This document shows, in pieces, positions 41,112-52,600 of a stretch of 64,000 nucleotides of DNA. This DNA comes from Lutjanus erythropterus. Its lineage: Eukaryota > Chordata > Actinopteri > Lutjaniformes > Lutjanidae. Numbering within the stretch: the first letter of the stretch is position 1; every line of letters starts with the position of its first letter. A model generated the notes under the pieces. The model had not been told where the DNA came from and searched no databases. It worked only from the letters and a program-made list of their open reading frames with translations. The position numbers and the translations under genes are program-made. The stretch spans positions 24,892,470 through 24,956,469 of the forward strand of contig CM034605.1 of the NCBI GenBank assembly GCA_020091685.1, written 5' to 3'.

Positions 41112-41920
41112 AGCACATGATGTTTTAAAGTTTGTAAGTACATTTCAAAGGCTTGATTTAAGTCAATGAAACCAGTTTTTGCTTATGAACCAGAAAGCTG
41201 CTTTTATTCCACAGTAAAAGAACAAAACGGCTTGATCTCAAAACACCGTCAGCTTTGGAAATTTGCTTTTTTATTTTGACATCTCATTGCAGGCCAGGAA
41301 AAACATACCCATCCATTAAAATGTGCCCCTTTTCTGTTACACACACACAAATAAAAACAAAGTTAAAAGAACAGTATTCACCTAATCAGTGAAGCTTTCC
41401 TCAGTGTCTCACAACATCATCAACCACAAGTCCAATTTACTGAACGGTGATATTTCACTTCCATCCGAGAAGGAAAAACAAAACAAAAAGACTGGTGCCT
41501 TGAGAGGTGATGTGTATGGTAAATATTTATCATCTTTTACAGAATTAAGACATGTATTTTTAAGACAAAATGAAAATTTAGAGTCGTGCCCTTGTGAAGA
41601 CCAGCCACAACACTGCCGCCTGTGCACGCGAGTGCGAAGAGGTCACACAGCCTGGCTTCAGCGCGGCGACATGCACATCACACCAACGTTCCTGCTCAAC
41701 ACATCCCAGCAGATAAAAATCAAGAATAATACAACCAAATAAACAATACAAGTAGCCACTACAGGCCGAGATATAACTAAGAACACTGGCAATTCCTTGA
41801 CATCATGAATACCTGCTGAACTCAAGACTGAAAATATTTCTGGTCGCTCTTCATTTTACAGTATGCTAATAAGATGTAACAAGCTGTACTTTTTTTTTTT
41901 ATTATTAAATTAGACAAAAA
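41112..41920. other. gene-free stretch
   Basis: A plus-strand ORF at 41389-41742 (117 codons) has no recognisable domain and no splice context; treated as chance. Confidence 0.5.
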
Positions 41921-41924
41921 TTAG

Positions 41925-43010
41925 AAATAATATGTTATTTTTCAGACACTATTAGAGCCTTTATTAGAAATTAAGGATAAATTACAACAGAACTGTACTG
42001 TAAGCTAAAGTGTACTGTTTCCCACTGTTAGACCCTTGATAGATATGTGATTTCACTTTAGTTTACAGTGCAGCTGTTATAATGCATCTGAAATTACTCT
42101 CTAATAAAGGTGTAAAAGTGGGAAACAATACATTTTAGTTTACAGTACAGTTCTGTTGTGATGTGTCTCTGATTACCCTCTAATAATGCACTTTAGTTTA
42201 CAGTATAGTTCTGTATTATAGTGTCCTTAATTACCCTCTAATAAAGTCTAATAAAGTCTAATACAGTTTAGTTTACAGTACAGTTCTGTTGTAACGTGTC
42301 TTTAATTACCCTCTAATAAAGTCTAATAACAGTGGGAAACAAACTTCACTTAACAGTACAGTTCTGTTGTAAAATGTCCCTAATTACTTTCTAATGAAGT
42401 CTAACAGTAGAAAACAATATACTTTAGTTTACAGTACAGCTCTGTTGTAATGTTAGCTTAATTACCTTCTAATAAAGTCTAATAATGGCCTAATAAAGGA
42501 TCTAATACTATATAATAACTGTTAGACACTTATTAGACTTTATTAGAGATAATTTGGACTATATTGTCTCTGAACTGTAAACTAAAGTGTATTGTTTCCC
42601 ATTGTTACACTTTTAGTAGATGAGATTACTCTTTAGTTTACAGTGCAGTTCTGTCCCTAATTACCCTATAATAAAGTCTAATATGAGTCTAACAGTGGGG
42701 AACAAAACACTTTAGTTTACAGTACAGTTCTGTTCTAATGTGCCCCTCCAGTAAAGTCTAATAAGGGTCTACAGTGGGAGATAACACACTTTAGTTTACA
42801 GTACAGGTCTGGTATTATAGTGTCCTTAATTACCCTCTAATTATACAGTTTAGTTTAAAGTACAGTTCTGTTGTAATGTGTCTTTAATTACCCTCTAATA
42901 AAGTCTAATAAGATTATAACAGTGGGAAACAAAACACTTTAGTTTACAGTATAGTTCTGTTGTTGATATGTCCCTTATTACCCTGTAATACAGTCTAATA
43001 AAGAACTTAT
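41925..43010. repeat. ~77-bp repeat array in mixed orientation
   Basis: The core TTTAGTTTACAGTACAGTTC recurs with variation at about 42057, 42134, 42192, 42267, 42347, 42423, 42632, 42711, 42790, 42849 and 42938, spaced mostly 75-80 bp and separated by TACCCTCTAATAAAGTCTAA and CAGTGGGAAACAAA blocks. Two units are inverted (about 41935-42040 and 42515-42615). Confidence 0.9.
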
Positions 43011-43396
43011 TATTTCTTTTGTCTTTGATACAAAGTACAGCTTGTTGCATCTTATTTGTGAATTTTAAAATAAAAGCGCGACCATATTTCCTGTTGCAGG
43101 ATTTTAACAGGGGAAAAGGTGACAAAGAGAGACCGGAAAGATAAAATAATAAAAACTTCACACCTTCACTGACACTGGCTCAGATGAAGCGACTGCAGAT
43201 AACCTGTAGATGAGATGTGAGAGTCGTGTTGACATGCTTTACCCCCACCCCCAGGAGGACACCTATACTGTGTCTATGTAAACATACACTGAAAATTATG
43301 TACATAATGTGGGTTTTTGTGTTGCCTCTGAACGGGACAGTCGGCCCAACTGTCCTCCCACTTTGTGCAGCAGTGGACCCGTCACTCTACTCCGAA

Positions 43397-43423
43397 TGTG
43401 TGTGTGTGTGTGTGTGTGTGTGT
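43397..43423. repeat. (TG)n microsatellite
   Basis: About 13 TG units. Confidence 0.95.
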
Positions 43424-43558
43424 TTACATGTAAGAGAGATAGAGATAGATAGAGACAGAGTGTGGGGTGAGCAGGTGTGGTCCAGGGCCTGGGGAGAGAG
43501 CATCCGATTCAGCCACGAGACATATTTACAACACTGCTCACCACAGAGGAAGAACACT

Positions 43559-43595
43559 GAGGAGGAGGAGGAGGAGAAGAGGAGGAGGAGGAGAG
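43559..43595. repeat. (GAG)n purine-rich repeat
   Basis: GAG/AGG triplets with an interrupting AAGA. Confidence 0.9.
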
Positions 43596-43599
43596 GTGC

Positions 43600-45699
43600 T
43601 AAGTAGAGAAGTAGAAGAAGGGACGACCACAGGGACTGGAGATTGACATCCCCCTTGTGGAAATACAGTGTCACTGCCACTTGACTGTCACTTCTTTTTT
43701 TTTTTAAATTTACTTTTTATTTTATTTTTATTTTTTTAAACAGATGTTGCATCCCACCTCTTTGGTAATCTCTTGGGTGATTTTTAAATTAGCCAAGAAC
43801 TGACTGATTATATACTAACATACACTTTTTTTAAAATGCAAATTAAGTAATAAACATCTTTTCTGCTGCTCTTGGGAGTTTCAAATAAATTTTTTTTCTC
43901 TCATTTTTAAAAACAAAGCACCAGTCGTGTGTTAAACAGCATTCAGTATCAATATCAGGCTACTTTCAAACTCAACCTGGAGCTGTTTGCTGCTCTGACA
44001 CCCACACCAGGCTCCTGACATGGCTCTTTCACTGAAGAGTTTCATTATGGATTATGGTAGAATGATGACTTGCTAATGCACTGTAGGAGGCTTAGCTTTT
44101 TGTATGCTAACAAATTAATCATTTAATTTCAGTAAAATCAAGGTTTAAACTTTGTCATTCATTTTAAAAGGTATCCAGTGAAACCAAGAAAAACAATTAA
44201 CTTTTTCAGAAATACAGATGAAAGAAACCTTCATCTTTGCACTGAGATACTGAAGCTAGCAGAACAGCAGCTAGTAGCATCAGGACTTCAGCTCTTTATG
44301 AGGTTATGCTGTGACCAGACGCCCCCCGGTTTGTCTGAGATTGTCCCAGTTACAGGCTGGGTGTCCCAAGTCCCAACAAATACCTAAAAGAAATACTAAA
44401 ATGTCCCATTTTTCAACAGTCACCAACAAACTGTTCCAGTGTTTGCCAGAATTAAAACAATAATCATAATATTCGGTGTCGTTATTGCCTAATCCAATAT
44501 GAAAATATAAACAGACGCGTGAATTCAACACTGCTTTGTCTTTCAATCAGTGTGTCGCTGTCAAGGCTGTTCTTAGCCTCTGGGTCACAGGCAAGCATCA
44601 TTAGCTATAATGGCTATGTGGTATGCTAACAGTATGCTAACACCGAGAGAGTCCTTCTTTTCTAAAGAGGTCCAGGAGAGTTACTCCTCCTAAAGTACGT
44701 GGCAACAAAACTACTGCGTTCATGGCGCCCATGGTTTGGCTAAAATAATTGTCCCCCATCTTGAAAATGCTTGCAGTGCCTGTAAAATCACATATGTGTT
44801 TGCGTGAGCATGAACATACGGTACACTTAAGGGTTCCAGTCTGGAGGTTTGAAAACATGTCGATGTGTTTTTAGCTTGTTCTGCTGCCCCCAAGTGGCCA
44901 AAAATCTATCAATGCAACTTTAAAATTTGTTTTGCACCATTTTGGGAAGAAACTCTTCAGTTGTTGAGCTGAGCGATGAACCGGTCAGTGTGGGCAGCAA
45001 ACGCCTCTCCCTCCACAGGCACTCTGTTCAGTCCATAGTGACACCTTTAATATTGGCCTTTTGCACATGTACAAGTAGAAGTCTCCATAAATAGAACTAT
45101 ACAGCAAAGTGCATGGAAGGAACAGTACAAAAATACCTCTGAATTTACCTCTGCAGCAACACGTTTTTTTTTTTTTTTTCTTTTTATCGGATTTCTGATT
45201 GAAAAGGTGAAAACTCGAGTGAGACCAAGATATCAGTAAATAAATAAAATACAATGTCATACTTTTACCTAGGCAAGATACATAACTCTTAGAAATGTGA
45301 AGACATCGTTCCAGTATATAGTTTGACCCCCCCACCCCCTCCCGCTTAGCCACAGCAATCCTCTGTTGTTAGAGCAGAAGGTGACCACATTTAAACAAAT
45401 ATTCAAAATATACAGAAAATATGGAAATATATTATATATAGATACGTATAGAGTACGGAAGTAATGTTCAGGGCAGTTTGACCATGTTCACTGTGTCCAC
45501 CTCTTCCTCCTCGTCTGTTTGAATGGTGATTCATCTGCCAGTATGAACTGTCACTGTCGCTCCTCTTCCTCTTCTTTGTGTGATTTCTGAGAACTCTGCA
45601 GTGCTCCTTAGGAAACTATGCAAATAAAAATAAATACTATGAATCCATCCCACTGTCACTCAACAACATATTCCCATTTACGATATAATCTTTTGTTAT
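43600..45699. other. gene-free stretch, possibly slc8a3 3' UTR
   Basis: No coding exon. Includes poly-T tracts at about 43694-43705 and 45165-45180 and CTGCCCCCAAGTGGCCAAAA near 44883, a motif common in fish repeats. Confidence 0.45.
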
Positions 45700-46242
45700 T
45701 CCTTGACGTAGATCAGAAAATAGTTCTTTTAATTCCTCTTTTTGTGTGTGTCTGTGTGTTTGTTTGTTAATTTTTTTTTGTTTTATTTATTTTTTGCATT
45801 TTTATCCCCAAAATACTTTTTAAAAAAAGTCGTTCTCGTCAGGTGTTGAGAAAAATATATACCTCTGATTAACTCAACTCTCTCCGGATATAAGACTGCA
45901 GTCTTTTCCAGTGGAATGCAGGACCACCTCGGAATCGGCATCTTCTGGACTCGGTGGTAACCCAATCCCAACTGTAAGCACACTGGCACAGGCTCAGGAC
46001 GGCTCTCCCGAACAGGCCTGTCAGCACTAGAGGGCAGGATACACACCTCCAAGCATCCTTACAGAAGGGGTTGAGGGAGAGAGAGAGGGAGAGGGAGGGG
46101 GGTGTCTGGGAAAACCCCGGGTTTACCTCTCCTGTCCTTCCATACCATACAAAGACTGACCCAAATTCCACAGTGAGAATTCACTCGTTTACCTCTGAAG
46201 TTGTACTTTAAACCCCTGTATGTGTGAAGAAGTCTTTCCTCT
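45700..46242 (-). other. slc8a3: slc8a3 3' UTR with candidate poly(A) signals
   Basis: No coding signal. Two overlapping minus-strand AATAAA motifs (TTTATT on + at 45782-45787 and 45786-45791) lie about 455 nt after the stop. The UTR may be longer; another minus AATAAA occurs near 37756. Confidence 0.35.
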
Positions 46243-46619
46243 TTAGAAGCCCTCTATATGACAGTAGGCCTCCAGACTGGAGAAGAGGATGTAAAGGAAC
46301 CAGAGGCCGATAAGGAAGGCTGACGTGGCCAGTCTGTGTCCCCGGGGCCCGCCCAGTTCTCCTCCGATGTGGGCCCGGCGCCGGTAAAGCAGCACCGAGA
46401 TGGCCAGGAAGGCGAAGATGGTGAAGAGAGTGACGGAGAAGGCCAGCGAGCCGGCCTCCACCACGAACGGCTTCCCCTGCATGTGCCAGTAGATGGCCGC
46501 CACCGACCAGGCCATGCCGATTCCCAGGAAGACGTTGACGGCATTGCTGCCGGTCACATTCCCGATGGAGGCGTCCGCGTACGTGTCCTGGACTGCTGAG
46601 ACCTTACTGGCAAACGTGT
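46243..46619 (-). CDS. slc8a3: slc8a3 last coding exon
   Basis: The acceptor is TCTCCACAG|ACACG. 377 nt to TAA at 46245-46243. It completes alpha-2 (DTFASK, YADASIGNVTGSNAVN) and encodes the last hydrophobic helices (LAFSVTLFTIFAFLAISVLL; FLIGLWFLYILFSSLEAY). Confidence 0.95.
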
Positions 46620-49600
46620 CTGTGGAGAAAGAAGTCATTTGTCATTAGCTGATGCAATTAACACCCACTTGTCAGTAGCGGGGCTGAACAATTAATCGGA
46701 AATTTAGCAAAATTGCAGTATGGCAATTTTTTAATCACAGAAGATGCAATAAAATTCAATGCACATGTCAAAATAACATTTTAAATTAAAGATTGTTGTG
46801 CTGCAGAAATGTCCTGGCCTACACGTGATATTTTTAAATACTTAAGGAAACACCAGAACTTGCAAAAATCACATTATAATGATGTTTTAAATTAAAATAA
46901 GAATAATTTTGTAAAAACAGCATGCCTTCTAATATCGCAAAACATATCGCACTTGCAATACCAGTCAAAATAATCACAATTAGATATTTTCTCAAAATCT
47001 TTCAGCCCTAGTCTGCAGCCAACTATGCTATTTGCACCCAGGGTGAAAAAGCCAATGTGGCTATTTATACCCAGGTTAATATTGTCTAGCATGGCAGAGA
47101 CAAGCACCAAGGTGTCCGTAGCCAACACGCTATTTGCACCCAAGGTGTAAATAATTATAACTATTTATACCTGCAGGGTGACAAACAAAGCATGATCTTT
47201 TCCTAAAACTAACCAAGTAGTTTCGTTGCCTAGACTGTTACTGAAAACTGAAACTAATGACAAAAAATGTAAAAACAAACAAACAAACCAAAAAAAAAAA
47301 AACATTCTGATAATAATAAGCCAACTAAGGTCCCATTTTCTAAAGAGACTTTGTCACTCTCTCTAGGTAGGAGGGTTGAGTGTAAATAGCTGAATCGCTG
47401 CCATGTGACTATTGTCAACCAGGTGCAAATAGATGCTCTGTTATATTACATGCAGTTGACAATTTCAACAAAAGGTCAAAGCTTTTCTCAGTAAATCATT
47501 TATATTTTTCTATTTAAACTCAGCTCGTGTGCTTCATCAGGACTGTGTGGGTGATCAGATTTTACCAACAACAAACCCACCAACTGTCATTACATTTTGA
47601 TTCAAATGTTGCCAAACTGTAATTGTTGCACAGAAATTCCTTCCTTCCTTTTTTCAAATGGAGTCTCGCCCACTTCAAACCATTCAGAGGAGGACAAACA
47701 AAACAAACAAGACAAACAAACACAAACAAAAACCCAGAGATGTCTCATCTAAAATAAACAAACTGCTCAAACGTTGACAAAAAAGGCCTCATACGGCCCC
47801 GTCGTTCACAGCTGATTGAGAAAATTAGTTTTGAAGGCCTTTAAACATCTAATTCATATGTTTAAGTCAGAGTTTTGAGAAATGAAGACTACATCTCCCA
47901 CAGTTCCTGTGACCTTCCACCTCATTCCTCCTAGATTTTTTAGTTTTCTGAAGAAGATAAACACACTGGGAATAACTCTATTTTCCATTTCCTGCCAAAT
48001 CCACCTGTCACTCAACATATAAACTGCTCTGTGAACGCCACATGGAGGCTGACAATCTTCTCTGTATTGATCTTTGTTTGTTTATAATATTTATGTATCT
48101 ATTCCCACACCAAAAATGAATGCAGTGATGATTTATTAATGCTGCACGCAGGACCTTTAATAACAAATATGCTGACAGAGTCGAGGTTTTCTGTGACATA
48201 TTGTTCCTGTTGGGTGAAAATGTCAGTTTGGAGGAAATAAGAATATCAGCCATCCTGATGACAAAGCATGTTTGCTGTTTGAAAGGGGCTCAAAAGCTCA
48301 TGAAGTTAGATATTATTCTCATGCTATTATGGAAGGAAATAATCCATCAACTGGCGTAAAGAAACATTAAAGGGATAGTTCGGATTTTACGATGTAGGGT
48401 TGTATAAAGCACTCAGTGGTGAAATTATTTTAAATCTAGCTTACACTTCCATAGATTGATATTTTTAGGTTGTCAAAATCGATTTTGCTGCTGACCCTGT
48501 CCACAGCAGTATATTTCTTAGTTTTTGACGATGGTACTTGTGCTGTTTCCTCAAACTGGGGGCATCACAAGCACCATTTACAGCAGGTGATTCAGTGACT
48601 ATAGATAAGTATCTCTTTAGGGTCAGGTTATGTCTACCATATTGGCATATGAGGATGTCTACAGTGAAACATCGGATGGACGATGATAACGTTGCTGCAT
48701 TTTAAAGGGTTGTCGTCTTGGGACCACATGTCTGTAACTTGTGATTAAAACGAAAATAACAAACACAACATGTGAACTTAGGCAACAACTCTATGGCAAC
48801 TCTGAGGGGACAAACTATCTCAAATATAGAGAGCATTTAAGTCATGATGTTACAGTGGTACAGGGCTCAGTGGATATTGACTATCAGCCATCGCGATGAA
48901 GGATGCTATCGTTCATCAGCTCAACCCTATACCTCATGTCAGCCCCATGTCAAATAATCCAAACTATCCCTTTAAAAATTATTTAGAATTTGACAAGCAA
49001 TCAGGCTGCTTTACAAAAATATAAATCTACAATTTTGATTTAGATTTCACTTTTTGACCCATTACAAAGGCCAAAATGTGGCCTGCAACAGAGTCATCGG
49101 TAAGTCTTGTTTTTTGCCTAGCAGTTGTTCATGACTTTATGTTTCGGCATAGAGCTGATTAGATTTTCTCAAGTAAGTAAGTAACTGCTATCAGTTTTTC
49201 ACGTTTCAGACAAACCAAATTTCATGAAAAACAGTTCAGAGTTGAGTGAGTTGTTATAAAGTTTGCACATCTTTATTGTTTACTAGTGGACAATGACCTC
49301 TCTAATATGGCCATAGTGGAAATAGCAGAGAGGCTAATAAAACACAGATTTATTCATCTTGTATCGTGCCTAACTTTAGTGGATCCTAACATATCAGGTA
49401 TGAGAGTTTAAGATGAAACAAAATTTTTCTGTGGATGTCAGTTTTTGACCCATGACCATGGGCAAAATGTGGCCTGCAGCAGACTTGTAGGTAAGCCTTG
49501 TTTTTAGCCTAGCAGTTGCTCATGACTTGCGGCCCATTGAGCAGTCAAAAATCTTTTTCTCACTTCTTCTCAAACTCTGTGAATCACCACAACCACAAGA

Positions 49601-52600
49601 GGTCCTTGAACATACAGTCATAAATATGCACAAAAACTATCAGGCTGATGGGTCTAGTAGCATGTAAGATTAGCTGTGGACAAACTCCGGATATCCAATC
49701 CAATATACAAAACAGATTTTAACATTAAAAACATGAATGTATCGACGCATCAGTTCCAAAAAGCGCCCATTCTACTCTGCTAGGACTCACCTGGGACAGA
49801 TGTACCAAGTGCCACAAACACCACAGCAGTGACCGAGTCCTTGAGGCCGATGGTGCAGCCGAAGTGAGAAGCCAGGTCCCCGATGACGGCCGTTAGCAGG
49901 CCGATGATGATGATGGAGACAAAGAAGCATGCCCAGCCGTTTAGGTAGTCTGTGGGAGGGACGCACGCAAACAGGACCTTCCAGAAGACGGTGAGGAAGT
50001 GCATGACGTAATCGAAACAGGACGGCAGCCGTTCTTCCCCTGTGTCCTCCTCGTCCTCGTCTTCTGGGAAAAAGTTGAGGGTGTGAAAAGTGGGATAGAT
50101 TGAAGCGTAATGGGATGACAGGAGAGAGCGGCGAGGCAGAAGAGATAGCAGAATATTTGGACAAAGATAAAGAGAGAGGAGTGAAGTAAATAATATGAGA
50201 AGAGGCAGAGAGCAGAAAAGACAAAGAGATAGAAGATGGAGAAGCCAAAAAGAAAGTGACAGGAGAAGAAAAAAGAAAGGCAGATGATGAAGCACAAAGT
50301 TGAAAGAGAGCAGAGAGGGTAAAGAGCCAGAGAAGAGTTGGGAAACGTAGGAGAGATAAAGGATCGATGAAGGAGATAAGGGGTGACAGAGAGGGGAAAG
50401 AAGAGAACAACACTCACTTAAAAATGGCACATTGACTTATTTTTCAGCATGAGACATCATATCACTTCAGCCTGAGGTTATTGTTCTGTATATTGAGTTT
50501 TAAATGTGGTACGAATACAAATCTAGATTAATATAACTGCCACAGGGCAGGACTCATTTTTAATTAATTAAAAGAACAGCATATTTTTGTTTTTTAATAG
50601 ATGGGGATGAAGTTTGTTATAAATACATTTAATTTTGCCTTTGTTAGTAGGTTACAGATGCTAGTTTACACTTTTCTACCTCATTTAATAATGCAGAACA
50701 CACAGCCTGATTCCTCAAACTTTTCTCTATTAACTTACTTTGACTTTAACTTTAACTTTCTCAGTTTGTGGCTAAACAACTCTCACATTGTGTTCCAAAT
50801 CCAAAACACATACTTTTTCTTTTTCATTGTTTGCGCTGGAAGTCACATTAAATCGGGCAAATATTAGAAAAAGAAACTCTTTGCAGCGTGTGTCAAACTC
50901 AAGGCCCACGGGCCAAATCCGTCCCACCACCTAATTTTCTGTGACCTGTGAGAGCTTTCAAAGAGCATTATTTTTGCAATACAGTGTGCTGTGGTGTCCT
51001 TAAACCACCTACCACCAACGCATCTGGATTTTGTTATCCACGCACTGATACCCCCTAGGTGTCAGTGCACGCTACATGGCATCTTAATATCATGTGGCTG
51101 TTTTCAGCAGTGGTATTAGGTGAGTGGTGATAGCTAGTAATGGTAATAATAAAGCTGGGCAAAATGTCTATGAAAAGAAAAGCTGAGGCAATTTAATGAA
51201 ATACATGTTTGTGCTCAATGGAGACAAGCTGGTATGTCTTATTCATCTTATACTCCTTTGTATATTTATTTTTTGTATAATAGTTGTACACTTGACACAC
51301 TTGAACACTTGAACATATCTAAGTACAGAAGGTATTTTTTTTTCCTCCAAGGATGGCAAAGTGATGACCCGCCCTACTCTGACTCTGATTGGCTAGCATT
51401 TGTTGGTTTGGGTCATTTGGGTTGGGTAGGTTATGTGTAGGTTTAGGCATGAGTGAGCGTGATTAGGTACGGTGAGGTTAAGAATATCAGGGAAAGCAAA
51501 GGACATGTCTTCGCCATCCTGGGGAAAAAATGCATACAGGAAACACGTACAAAAAAGAGGCGGGGCTGAGGAAGGGTCAATCAGTATGTAGTTTGCAGTG
51601 CAGATTTAGTGTATAGCATGGATTTGGGACACATTCTCAGTTTATTTTGGCCTTCTGGCTGAGTTCACACATGGTTGACGTTGCAGTAGTTTGGTGGATT
51701 TGGTGGGACTGGTTGGCATGGTGACCAAGTGGTCACAGGACAATTTCCCCAAAACTTAAAGTTCACAGATTCAGTCACCTCACCAGCTGTTTGTTCTGTC
51801 TAAGTGAGCTCGAACAAGAGACTGAAGGTTGCTCACTGTGAGCTCCTCTGCATAACAGCATCATCTTATAACAGCTAAAAACATTAGGTGGAGGAGCAGG
51901 GCGTCCTCTCTGTCTCAGCAGCTCACAGGAAACTCAGTGGACAGGAGGGGACACTGTGCTGATTTGAAGTGTCAGGCCATGTGAGCCGAATGCATTTTTC
52001 AGCTACGGGTGGATGATGAAAAAATAAAGAGCAGCACTGGATTAAATATTTCAGGACCAAAGTGGCGAACCGAGGTCGTCACGGTGCTCGCTACATGGTG
52101 GCTGTGACTGCAGCGGACAGAGCAGCAGCTGCACTGCAGGCTGCAGGCTGATCTGATGCTGCTGCTGTCGCCTCACATGATGGATAAGTCCTCGATTACG
52201 AACATGAGATATTTCCAGAGCTTCAAGAGCTTTGCTCTCCGGGAGGATTCGACTAATATGAGTTTTGAAGGCAATATTTTTAGGCTGAAGTCGGTGACAC
52301 ATTTTGAGATGAAGATGTTCAATATGCAGAGAGTTAGATGAGAGGATCGATATCACTCACATTTCTGAGAGCGGTATCAATCTTCTCATCTAACTCTCAG
52401 CAAGAAAGCAAATAAGCTTACAAGTATTTACAAAAATGTCAAATTATTCCTTTGAAGGGAGAGTTGAAGTAGGGTTGTATGAGCTATTTATCCATCGTCA
52501 GTAGAAGATGGAGAAGCTGCAGTAGCACCAGTGTAGGAAGCTAAGCCACGTACTGGTGAGGACAGGGTCAGCATGAAAACTTATTTTAGCCTAATAACCA

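Noticed and set aside
41389-41742. 117-residue plus-strand ORF between genes
   Set aside because: No domain, no splice sites used by neighbours, average composition; kept as chance.
46336-46599. Plus-strand ORF at the slc8a3 last exon
   Set aside because: Antisense shadow of the last coding exon.
49787-50417. Long overlapping minus-strand ORFs with Ser/Leu/Phe-rich N-termini
   Set aside because: Only the part from 50063 is slc8a3 exon; the rest is intronic purine-rich sequence (GAGA on plus) read in several frames.
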